Of a DNA stretch of 31,790 nt, positions 24,734-31,581 are shown one piece after another. Every line of letters begins with the position of its first letter. Position 1 is the stretch's first letter. A program made the position numbers and the translations under genes. The DNA is from Dichloromethanomonas sp964477085 (lineage in GTDB: Bacteria > Bacillota > Desulfitobacteriia > Desulfitobacteriales > Syntrophobotulaceae). The DNA is taken from positions 1-31,790 of the forward strand of contig CAYZDF010000036.1 of the NCBI GenBank assembly GCA_964477085.1. The letters run 5' to 3'. Below the pieces are notes generated by a model. It saw only the letters and a program-made list of their open reading frames with translations. It did no database searches and was not told where the DNA came from.

Positions 24734-25153
24734 TTATGGAATTATCTTGATGGAAGTAATTAAAAGTCCTCTTTCAGATTGTCCGAAGCTAATTACATAA
24801 TTGACTTCCTTACGTTGATCGATCACCGATCCGGTTGTTAGCTTTAACCAGAGTTTGTCCTTATGGGCGTTATTAATATCCACTTTTTGAATGCTTAAAA
24901 AAGGGGTTTCTTTTAACTCTTTTTCCAACATTCTATGCTCAGGTAGAGCTGTTGGCGCTACCATTTCTCTGGCCAGGTCAAACTGTCTGTAATCTAATCG
25001 TTTACAATAAGTTTTAACCATAACATAGGGGTCTGTGTACGACTCTCCTCCCGCCATAGCGGATACAGAAGCAACAGGGTTCTGCCACCAAAAAATTACA
25101 CCAATAAAAAAAATACTAAAAGCCATAATAAAAAAATGACGGTTTAATAACAT
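24734..25153 (-). CDS. Secreted or membrane-anchored protein of unknown function
   Basis: 139 residues. Residues 6-24 (HFFIMAFSIFFIGVIFWW) are a signal peptide or anchor, with ASVSAMAG offering a possible cleavage site near residue 35. The remaining domain (about 40-139) reads like a small NTF2-like or lipocalin-like sheet: VMVKTYCKRLDYRQFDLARE, LSIQKVDINNAHKDKLWLKL, EVNYVISFGQSERGLLITSI. No family name is assured. The ATG is four bases after AAGGAGGG, a near-ideal ribosome binding site that lies inside an inverted repeat (25156-25195). Confidence 0.65.
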   Translation of the reverse strand: MLLNRHFFIMAFSIFFIGVIFWWQNPVASVSAMAGGESYTDPYVMVKTYCKRLDYRQFDLAREMVAPTALPEHRMLEKELKETPFLSIQKVDINNAHKDKLWLKLTTGSVIDQRKEVNYVISFGQSERGLLITSIKIIP

Positions 25154-25155
25154 AA

Positions 25156-25195
25156 TTTCCCTCCTTATCCTTTTATTATATAGATAGGAGGGAAA
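25156..25195 (-). promoter_or_regulatory. Inverted repeat covering a ribosome binding site
   Basis: Arms 25156-25169 and 25183-25195 pair over 13 bases with one bulged T. On the minus strand the AAGGAGGGAAA ribosome binding site of the gene at 24734 would be paired with TTTCCCTCC upstream. A TATAAT sequence sits in the loop, so the upstream arm may not be transcribed. Confidence 0.4.
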
Positions 25196-25214
25196 TAGTA
25201 TTTTATGTCATTCT

Positions 25215-25286
25215 TTATTTACTCCTGAATACTTTTTTTAAAACATTAAGTACAGGCTGAGGTAACCTAATGTAATAAATCTTCAT
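25215..25286 (-). CDS. spoVM: SpoVM, stage V sporulation microprotein
   Basis: Only 23 codons from the ATG at 25284-25286 to TAA at 25215-25217. The protein begins MKIYYIRLPQPVLNVLKKVF. Bacillus SpoVM, 26 residues, begins MKFYTIKLPKFLGGIVRAML: M1, K2, Y4, I6, L8 and P9 are identical, a basic residue sits at 7, and the amphipathic helix with late basic residues is kept. SpoVM recognises the convex forespore membrane and anchors the SpoIVA ATPase for coat assembly; P9 is important for its membrane insertion. The ribosome binding site GGGAGGCGAG is seven bases upstream. Bases 25322-25329 (minus strand CATAGATT) resemble a sigma-E -10. Two prolines (9 and 11) are unusual. Its flanking genes differ from the Bacillus context as I recall it. 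Confidence 0.85.
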   Translation of the reverse strand: MKIYYIRLPQPVLNVLKKVFRSK

Positions 25287-25342
25287 ACACTCGCCTCCCA
25301 TATAAAACATATTCCTGCCATAATCTATGCATTGAGACCTTA

Positions 25343-25690
25343 TTATACAACGTGGTAATTTTTCACAGCATCTTCCAGTTGTCTGACTAGCTCTATTTCT
25401 TCAGCTGTCTTAGCGGTGAAATACAGTTTACCGACAATCGCTGTCAGCATTTTAATAACATCTTCAAAAACTAATTTGTCTTTAAGTGCTAACTTTTCAC
25501 TGGTCTCAATCATGGCTATTCCAAATTGATGCCCCACCCCTTCTTTCATCATTTTTGTACAGGTTTTTCCCAGTAGTTTCATGACCAAAGCAGCTTCTTG
25601 AGGATCAAGCTGTCTCACCGCATCGATCGTCGTATTCAGGCCCTGTACTATCCTAACTCCTATGTTTGACCATTCTATCTTTTCACTCAT
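25343..25690 (-). CDS. Hypothetical helical protein upstream of spoVM
   Basis: 115 residues, no signal peptide, almost entirely helical by composition (VRIVQGLNTTIDAVRQLDPQ, AALVMKLLGKTCTKMMKEGV, EDVIKMLTAIVGKLYFTAKT). I recognise no domain. A strong GGGGGTATTTTT site precedes the ATG, and codon use is ordinary, so it should be a real gene. It ends 56 bases before the spoVM start on the same strand; joint transcription is possible, but a separate sigma-E-like -10 lies in the gap. Confidence 0.6.
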   Translation of the reverse strand: MSEKIEWSNIGVRIVQGLNTTIDAVRQLDPQEAALVMKLLGKTCTKMMKEGVGHQFGIAMIETSEKLALKDKLVFEDVIKMLTAIVGKLYFTAKTAEEIELVRQLEDAVKNYHVV

Positions 25691-25781
25691 AAAAATACCC
25701 CCTAATCAAAAATCACCTTGCATTACTATATGCTCAGGTGACTTAAGGGGTGAAAATCATATTTGAAGAACAAACAGTGAG

Positions 25782-26303
25782 TTACTTACCAAGCTTTGGT
25801 ACTTGCAGTGATGATACCATCAGAAGTCCAAGTATAACCATGCTAACCGGATATATCTGCCAGGAAATTTTATCAATAAATAATAGAAGCAAAGCCATAA
25901 AGCCACCGGCAAAAGTGATGGGTACACCCACAAAATAATCGGAACTAGCCAGAATATTAAATCGTGCTAAACGAACTGCTCCACAGATAGCAAAGAAAGC
26001 CGAAACCCAAGAGCCCCAGAACGACCAATAGCTATCAAAGATAAATACGTAGATAAGGACAGCAGGTGCTAATCCGAATGAAACCACATCGCAAAGAGAA
26101 TCCAGTTCCTTACCAAAGTCGGAATTGGCCTTGAACCTCCGTGCTACTTTACCATCAAGAGAATCCATGAGAACAGCCAGCATAATCATGGCAACTGACA
26201 TCCGCAATTGATGATCAAACGCAAAGATAATAGCCATAAATCCAAATAATAAGTTGGCTAAGGTAAACAAACATGGCAAGATTCGTGCATCGAAAGATTT
26301 CAT
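25782..26303 (-). CDS. pssA: CDP-diacylglycerol-serine O-phosphatidyltransferase
   Basis: 173 residues from the ATG at 26301-26303 preceded by GGGAGAG at eight bases; further upstream in-frame codons give a hydrophilic leader unlike the family and overlap the repeats there. The CDP-alcohol phosphotransferase signature is exact: D50-G51, A54-R55, G64, D68 and D72 in LDGKVARRF and GKELDSLCDVVSFG. The preceding D47 and the hydrophobic helices (about five) complete the PssA pattern. It joins CDP-diacylglycerol and serine to phosphatidylserine at the membrane, the first step to phosphatidylethanolamine. psd, often the next gene, is not seen downstream. Confidence 0.92.
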   Translation of the reverse strand: MKSFDARILPCLFTLANLLFGFMAIIFAFDHQLRMSVAMIMLAVLMDSLDGKVARRFKANSDFGKELDSLCDVVSFGLAPAVLIYVFIFDSYWSFWGSWVSAFFAICGAVRLARFNILASSDYFVGVPITFAGGFMALLLLFIDKISWQIYPVSMVILGLLMVSSLQVPKLGK

Positions 26304-26326
26304 CCTTATTTCTCTCCCAACAAGTG

Positions 26327-26359
26327 TTTCGTGGAGTTTTTTTATTAATTTTCGTGGAG
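26327..26359. repeat. Direct repeat TTTCGTGGAG upstream of pssA
   Basis: Two exact ten-base copies at 26327-26336 and 26350-26359, 23 bases apart (about two helical turns), lie 24-56 bases upstream of the pssA start. They may be binding sites of a regulator, unidentified. Confidence 0.4.
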
Positions 26360-26431
26360 ATTTTTCTCTACATAGATGTAAGTGGATAAACAATGCAATA
26401 TGGTTATTATAATAAGGACAAGGGTATATGT

Positions 26432-29134
26432 CTATACCCACTTCAGGACCTGGTTAATGACTTTGTCTGAATTACCACGATAATAAGATAAAATGGGGAG
26501 CGATTTTAAAAATGCTTTCCCATAATATCGCTTAAGAATTCGGTCATCTAACAGAATAACCACCCCTTTATCCTCCCTCGTCCTGATCAAACGCCCAAAT
26601 CCTTGCTTAAAGCGGATAATGGCTTCAGGAAGGTGTAATTCATTAAAGGCATCCAGCCCGCGGCTTTCCAGTAGTTTTGCTTTTGCTTCAAGGATCGGAG
26701 AATCGGGTGGCCAAAAAGGTAACCTCACCATAATCACACATTTTAAAGCATCCCCAGGAATATCCACTCCCTCCCAGAAACTGCTTGTCCCCAAAAGGAT
26801 CTGATGATTATCTTGCATAAATGTGTGGAGAAGCTCCTCCCTGCTGCCATCTATTCCCTGGGCTAAGACTTGAAGATCTGTGCCACTCAAATTGGACTCC
26901 AGTTCATCGCGTACCAAACGCAAATAGCGATGGGAAGTAAATAAGACAAGTGTTCTCCCTGTCATGACTTCTGCTATCTGTTTGATAAATGAAGCCGTGT
27001 CGATGGCTGAACTGTATTCAGAACGGTCATCAAACGGATGGTCATTTACGACGCAGAATAGCATCTGTTCATTATAATCAAACGGAGAAGCTAATTTAAT
27101 ACTTTTATAATCATCCAATCCAACATCACGTGCAAAATAGGAAAATGTATCGGCCACACTCAAAGTGGCAGAAGTAAGAACAGTACTATTCTTTTCGTTG
27201 AAGATCTTCTCCTTTAAAATGCTGGCTATATCGATGAGCGTACTCTTAAGATAAATAACATGACTTCTCTCCAGATAAGTTACCCTGCTCTCACCTTCAT
27301 CCTGACTTATCGTCGTCAGTCCTCCTATGATCTGTGTAAGATCATTTTTTACAAGCCCAATATCGAACTTGGCTCTCTCAAATTGACTGTTGTCTGAGGG
27401 TAAGTATGAATTTAATCTGTCAAAGGTTAAAACAAGCATTTTAAATCTGATCATCAGATTTTCAACACAAACTAAAAAAGCTGAATACCCATCTTTCCCT
27501 ATTTTGGTCTTATCCAGACGGAGGTTTAGCCGACGGGATAATATATTTGCACAAAGACTGAATAACTCATTGGCTTGGACCATGATACTCTCACCGTATT
27601 CAGGAATTTTATCGAGAGCATGAATAAACTCGGACCAGTCAACCGTGGGATAAGCCAGAGCCCAAATATCCTGACTTTTTCTCAGGGTATAGACCAGACT
27701 TGAACGGCCTTGATAGATATTTCCCAGTAAGCGTGAAATATGTTCAAAGCTGAGTTCAAATCCTAACTGTTTGAAGGCTGTTTGATAAAGGTTATGGGCT
27801 TCATCAATAACCAAATCCGTGTAATCCGGTAGCGTTTTATGATTTGTCTTAATATCTGCCAATAGCAGTGAATGATTGATGACAACAAGATCGGCTTCCT
27901 CTGCCTTTTTTCTTGCCCGCAGCATAAAGCATTGTTTAGCATAACGACAATCGTTAGGTTTGCAATACGGATTATCTGCCCCATACCTCTTCCAAATCCA
28001 ATTGAATTCCTTAGTGTAGGGTAATTCACCAAAATCACCGGTTAGACTTTCCCTGATCCAGAAACACATACCGGCCAGGCCTATTTGTTCACTTTTCGTT
28101 AATTGTTCTCCGCTTATCTGCTCATGGTAAAAACGGTGTAAACAAATATAATTGCCTTTACCTTTCAGCAATGAAGTTTTAAAGGTAAATGGAAGAACCT
28201 TGTGTAAAAAAGGTAGATCCTTATAGAATAGTTGCTCTTGCAGGGTGATGGTGTGGGTAGCGACAATAATTCTAGTCTTATTATTAATCGCCCACCATAA
28301 AGCCGGGATAAGATAAGCAATAGATTTTCCTGTTCCTGTTCCAGCTTCAATAAGAGTATTGGTGGATTCCTCAAAACCATCCAGGATGGTTTTGGCCATC
28401 TTCACCTGTATCCTCCGATCTTCGTAGCCGGGCAAATGTTGGGATAAGAGTCCACCGCTCTGAAAACATCTAAGAACCCAGTCAGAAGATAAAGGTAATT
28501 CTCCATGTTTCGGTTCAGCATCCAATAAGGGTGGCAATCTGTCCAAGGCCTGGGCATACCCTCCTGTCCTAATCGGTCTGTCCGGATAATATTTTGTTAT
28601 TTGCTTAATCAGATATTGGAAAACGGCTTCAATGGCAAGACCTTTGGTAAATTCCTGCAATTGAGAGATTAAACCGATATCCAGACTAATTCCTTTTTGG
28701 TAACATTTGCTGAGTAACCCCCAGTAAAACCGTGTATTTTTATGAGCAGGTGAAAAAAACTTATGTTTTGGTTTTAATCCCAGTTTATGACCGATGTCCT
28801 CTGGGCCTAATTTACATGAGGTTGGGTAGAAAATTAAAAGTAGTTCAGTGATATCGAGTATATCCTTCGGATTTAGGATATCCCCCAAAAGTTTGTTAGT
28901 CAGAATAATAGTCTTAGAATCACCTACCAAGACAGTTGAATCTCCCAGGAAATCGATAATCTCCTGTTGATAGTGTTCAGAAGGAGTCCTTAATCCCTTC
29001 CCAACATCGATAGAAAAGAGGAAATACTTAGGCTTCTCACCTTCAATCACTCTTAAAGCTGAGAAATCCCACTCTTCTGGTCTATCTTCATGATTAGAAA
29101 GCGTCATTGATAGTATAACTATGGAGTCCTTCAA
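26432..29134 (-). CDS. dinG: DinG/XPD-type superfamily 2 helicase with degenerate exonuclease domain
   Basis: 900 residues from TTG at 29132-29134, placed eight bases after AAGGGAG; an upstream in-frame start would precede this ribosome binding site. Residues about 5-160 occupy the place of the DnaQ-like exonuclease of Firmicute DinG, but DxE reads ILSMTLS and the later acidic and His residues are missing. The helicase follows: Walker A EAGTGTGKS at 263-271, ATHTITLQEQL, iron-sulfur cysteines at about 331, 391, 396 and 402 (YIC, YCKPNDC, CFM), DEAH at 444-447, VLTSATLS, GTSSFWEGVDIPGD and QGFGRLIR (motif VI). It should unwind DNA 5' to 3' in repair. Exonuclease activity is not expected. It is followed by pssA on the same strand. 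Confidence 0.9.
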   Translation of the reverse strand: MKDSIVILSMTLSNHEDRPEEWDFSALRVIEGEKPKYFLFSIDVGKGLRTPSEHYQQEIIDFLGDSTVLVGDSKTIILTNKLLGDILNPKDILDITELLLIFYPTSCKLGPEDIGHKLGLKPKHKFFSPAHKNTRFYWGLLSKCYQKGISLDIGLISQLQEFTKGLAIEAVFQYLIKQITKYYPDRPIRTGGYAQALDRLPPLLDAEPKHGELPLSSDWVLRCFQSGGLLSQHLPGYEDRRIQVKMAKTILDGFEESTNTLIEAGTGTGKSIAYLIPALWWAINNKTRIIVATHTITLQEQLFYKDLPFLHKVLPFTFKTSLLKGKGNYICLHRFYHEQISGEQLTKSEQIGLAGMCFWIRESLTGDFGELPYTKEFNWIWKRYGADNPYCKPNDCRYAKQCFMLRARKKAEEADLVVINHSLLLADIKTNHKTLPDYTDLVIDEAHNLYQTAFKQLGFELSFEHISRLLGNIYQGRSSLVYTLRKSQDIWALAYPTVDWSEFIHALDKIPEYGESIMVQANELFSLCANILSRRLNLRLDKTKIGKDGYSAFLVCVENLMIRFKMLVLTFDRLNSYLPSDNSQFERAKFDIGLVKNDLTQIIGGLTTISQDEGESRVTYLERSHVIYLKSTLIDIASILKEKIFNEKNSTVLTSATLSVADTFSYFARDVGLDDYKSIKLASPFDYNEQMLFCVVNDHPFDDRSEYSSAIDTASFIKQIAEVMTGRTLVLFTSHRYLRLVRDELESNLSGTDLQVLAQGIDGSREELLHTFMQDNHQILLGTSSFWEGVDIPGDALKCVIMVRLPFWPPDSPILEAKAKLLESRGLDAFNELHLPEAIIRFKQGFGRLIRTREDKGVVILLDDRILKRYYGKAFLKSLPILSYYRGNSDKVINQVLKWV

Positions 29135-29265
29135 AGATGAAACTCCCTTCTGCCAGCACTGAATTAACCTAATAACTATATACTTCCTGAATGTAGATCT
29201 GCCCAACAACCAGGGTACTCCAACATACCATAAATTTTAACTATTATTACACCAAAAGCATAACG

Positions 29266-29295
29266 ACCTAATACATATGTATTAGGTACTTTTTT
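29266..29295 (+). terminator. Perfect palindrome with T-tract, terminator-like
   Basis: A 22-base perfect palindrome (29266-29287) is followed by ACTTTTTT. On the plus strand it has the form of a terminator, but no plus-strand gene lies upstream. It may stop read-through into the gene at 29396 or act as an operator between the divergent dinG and 29396 genes. Confidence 0.5.
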
Positions 29296-29337
29296 GCGCC
29301 TGAGGCATGTCTTTAGTTTACTAAGAAATATGGTTAT

Positions 29338-29367
29338 TTGACAACTCTTTTCATGTTATACTATGTA
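29338..29367 (+). promoter_or_regulatory. Probable sigma-A promoter of the gene at 29396
   Basis: TTGACA (29338-29343) and TATGTA (29362-29367) are 18 bases apart; an alternative TACTAT is at 15. A consensus -35 shortly upstream of the gene supports it. Confidence 0.55.
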
Positions 29368-29395
29368 TAGCCTATGGCTTATTAGGAGGATGAGA

Positions 29396-29710
29396 ATGAA
29401 GCTCGTATATTTACAGACCGATTTCCCCAATGGCCGGTCACATATCTTGATGAGAAATTTAGACTCCGTTAACGCCGAATTACATCATTATATTCTGGTA
29501 CTCAGCAGCAGTGGCAAGCTTTGGGTCGATGTTTTCTGGCCTTATGATGAAGAGTCAGAAATATATACTTATGGAGTTTCTGAACAACAATTCTGGCGTA
29601 CCTTTCGCGAGTGGCGCCTTCAAGGTTTAATCCTTGGAGACAATGAGCGAGTTGCTGAAATACTGGCACGTAAGCACTTAAACCGCAAGAAAAAACTCAA
29701 CAAGATTTAA
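29396..29710 (+). CDS. Small soluble protein of unknown function
   Basis: 104 residues from the ATG at 29396, six bases after AGGAGG; an in-frame ATG at 29363 would lie inside the promoter. No signal peptide. The sequence MKLVYLQTDFPNGRSHILMR and LVLSSSGKLWVDVFWPYDEE suggests a small alpha/beta protein, with a basic C-terminus (ARKHLNRKKKLNKI) that could bind nucleic acid. I recognise no family. It converges on the FlhB-like gene with overlapping stop codons (29707-29710). Confidence 0.65.
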   Translation: MKLVYLQTDFPNGRSHILMRNLDSVNAELHHYILVLSSSGKLWVDVFWPYDEESEIYTYGVSEQQFWRTFREWRLQGLILGDNERVAEILARKHLNRKKKLNKI

Positions 29711-29979
29711 TCTTTGGTCTGGGACTTCTTTTTATCCAAGCGATAGATAAAAGCTAAAACTTCAGCCACAGCCTGATAAAGTTCCGATGGAATTTCCCGG
29801 GATAACTGTACTTGCATCAAAGCCTCAACGAGTGCTTCATTATTTTGGACAGGTATCCCTTTTTCTTGTGCAAATTCGATGATCTTTTGAGCCACTAACC
29901 CGTCACCTTTAGCCACTACCCTCGGTACACCAACTTGGTCATAGGCCAGAGCTGCAGCTTTTTTTTTGTCTTTTTTCAT
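29707..29979 (-). CDS. ylqH: FlhB C-terminal-like protein (YlqH type)
   Basis: 90 residues. VPRVVAKGDGLVAQKIIEFA, then GIPVQNNEALVEALMQVQLS and IPSELYQAVAEVLAFIYRL match the cytosolic C-terminal domain of the flagellar export protein FlhB. The autocleavage NPTH motif is missing; KKAAALAYD stands at the N-terminus instead. Such stand-alone domains are known as YlqH in Bacillus, encoded beside YlqG, which is the arrangement here. The ATG overlaps the stop of the YlqG-like gene by four bases, so translation is probably coupled. The role in flagella or another process is uncertain. Confidence 0.88.
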   Translation of the reverse strand: MKKDKKKAAALAYDQVGVPRVVAKGDGLVAQKIIEFAQEKGIPVQNNEALVEALMQVQLSREIPSELYQAVAEVLAFIYRLDKKKSQTKD

Positions 29980-31067
29980 CCTTCAATATCAACTCCGCCC
30001 ATATGTTTACCCGTCAGGAAATCAGAAAAGAATGGGACCTCTTTAAAACTTCTGACTGAAAAGCGTTCTACCGTTAATCCCATCAGCTTAAAGTTGGCAA
30101 AGACTTCTTCGTAAAGCTCTTCAACCAACGCCACCATATACTCGACATCATCATTCAGAAAACAGACGTTCATATTGTCTTCAAAAAGCATCAGATCCGC
30201 ACCTACCAGTCCGAGATGAGGTGTTTCTACCTGAAGAGCTATTCGACTATGTGTGGCATCCATCTTTGCCCCTTTACGGGAACTTTCCATGGCAATATGA
30301 CAAGGAAATAACTCCCCGTTTTCCTGTAGTGGTAAATGGAGTAAACAATACGCATTCTTTCTAACCCCGGATTGAATCCAGAGCTGTTGACCTGTAATCT
30401 CATCAAGCAATTGGTGTAAGGATGATTTTTCTTCTTTGGAAAGTGTATGGGCTTGCTCCTCAAGTATTTTAAGGATGTTTAGTTTAACATTATCTGACTC
30501 ACTTGGTTCACCTTCGTTAGAAGTTAAGCGGTACTTGTCGTAAATCATCCTTTCATTCTCTAACCCTAAACTAGAAAAATAATCGATAAGTGGTAAATAG
30601 TTTGCTCCATTTAGCTTGGACCAATGAGGTAGAATCTGCAGCAGCGCAGATAAAAGATTCCTGATTTCAGAGTTATTACTGGAGGCTAAAGAAGCAAACC
30701 CTGTGGTTACTTTATTTTTAGCAAACTTAGTCAGAGTTTCGGAAATCTGAGGATCAAAATTTAAGCCCCGATTAACCAACACAATTATCTGATCTTTGGA
30801 TAAACCATCTATTTTAGAATTATTTAAAATGTCACGACTGAGAACAATCCCATTTTCATTAGCCTCTTTGACCGCAGCCCAAAAGCGTTCCCCAGTTTGG
30901 ACCTGAGCCTCAATCTTGGCTTTCATGATTTTACCGCCAAGAGCAATGACTCCTTCCTGATTGGCCTCATTGCTAATCACTTCTACCGGAAGACGTTGTC
31001 CAACTTGTAAACGGGCAAGGTCCGTCTCTGATACACGATTGAGAAAGTGTAGATTATTAATCTGCAT
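29976..31067 (-). CDS. ylqG: YlqG-like protein with FliK-like C-terminal domain
   Basis: 363 residues. Residues 1-70 read like a beta domain (LQVGQRLPVEVISNEANQEG, GGKIMKAKIEAQVQTGERFW), followed by a helical middle. The C-terminal part, about 240-363 (VRKNAYCLLHLPLQENGELF, IALQVETPHLGLVGADLMLF), resembles the Flg_hook/FliK C-terminal fold. This, together with the overlapping FlhB-like gene, supports YlqG identity. FliK measures hook length and interacts with FlhB; whether this pair interacts in the same way is unknown. It starts at ATG 31065-31067. No flagellar gene lies in the window. Confidence 0.75.
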   Translation of the reverse strand: MQINNLHFLNRVSETDLARLQVGQRLPVEVISNEANQEGVIALGGKIMKAKIEAQVQTGERFWAAVKEANENGIVLSRDILNNSKIDGLSKDQIIVLVNRGLNFDPQISETLTKFAKNKVTTGFASLASSNNSEIRNLLSALLQILPHWSKLNGANYLPLIDYFSSLGLENERMIYDKYRLTSNEGEPSESDNVKLNILKILEEQAHTLSKEEKSSLHQLLDEITGQQLWIQSGVRKNAYCLLHLPLQENGELFPCHIAMESSRKGAKMDATHSRIALQVETPHLGLVGADLMLFEDNMNVCFLNDDVEYMVALVEELYEEVFANFKLMGLTVERFSVRSFKEVPFFSDFLTGKHMGGVDIEG

Positions 31068-31171
31068 ACACTCTACTTTCCCTACTTCCTTCTGTATTAA
31101 AAGCTTTTACTACCCAAATATGGTAAACCCTTTTATAATATATATTATAATCGAAATTGCTGGAGGTTTTA

Positions 31172-31441
31172 ATGAGTATCTTTGAAACAATCATGTTATT
31201 ATGTTTTGGATCTGCCTGGCCTTTTTCCATCTATACTTCCTATACAACCCGGACCTCGAAAGGAAAAAGCCTCTTTTTTCTTATTGTATTACTTATCGGC
31301 TACTTCTCTGGAATTATGCATAAAATCTTTTATTCATTTGATTATGTCATCATCCTCTATGTCCTTAATTTATGTTTAGTTGCTATTGATACACTTCTCT
31401 ATATCAGAAATAAGCGTATTGATGCTCAAAAAAATGTATGA
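31172..31441 (+). CDS. Small three-helix membrane protein, PQ-loop/SemiSWEET-like
   Basis: 89 residues from the ATG at 31172, preceded by TGGAGG; a codon at 31157 overlaps that site and is rejected. Three hydrophobic segments (about 4-20, 33-50 and 56-76). The first holds FGSAWPFSIYTSYTTRTSKG, where WPxS and the following T-S-KGKS resemble the PQ-loop of SemiSWEET half-transporters. Such proteins dimerise to move small sugars or related solutes. The usual PQ is replaced here, so the family call is tentative. It has its own terminator region and is divergent from YlqG. Confidence 0.6.
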   Translation: MSIFETIMLLCFGSAWPFSIYTSYTTRTSKGKSLFFLIVLLIGYFSGIMHKIFYSFDYVIILYVLNLCLVAIDTLLYIRNKRIDAQKNV

Positions 31442-31515
31442 AATCTTTCTTCAATATGAAGATTAGATATTAATATTAGCAATAAATTATTTGAGAATTA
31501 ACAATTTCAGGCAAA

Positions 31516-31546
31516 AAAAGTTCGTCATTTCTTGTGACGAACTTTT
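31516..31546. terminator. Bidirectional terminator between the PQ-loop-like gene and thioredoxin
   Basis: A perfect 12-base stem (31516-31527 with 31535-31546, seven-base loop). The plus strand ends in TTTT; the minus strand, downstream of trxA, ends in TTTTTTTGC. It serves the minus-strand gene best. Confidence 0.85.
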
Positions 31547-31581
31547 ATCGTTTACTTGAGGGGTTTATAAAATTATGAAGA

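Noticed and set aside
26381..26389. Sequence AGTGGATAA resembling a DnaA box
   Set aside because: Single site with one mismatch to TGTGGATAA; no cluster and no AT-rich unwinding element, so not an origin signal.
26422..26439. GGGTATA/TATACCC hairpin at the dinG stop codon
   Set aside because: It is perfect over seven bases but followed by a mixed TTGTCCTT sequence on the minus strand, so a terminator is not assured.
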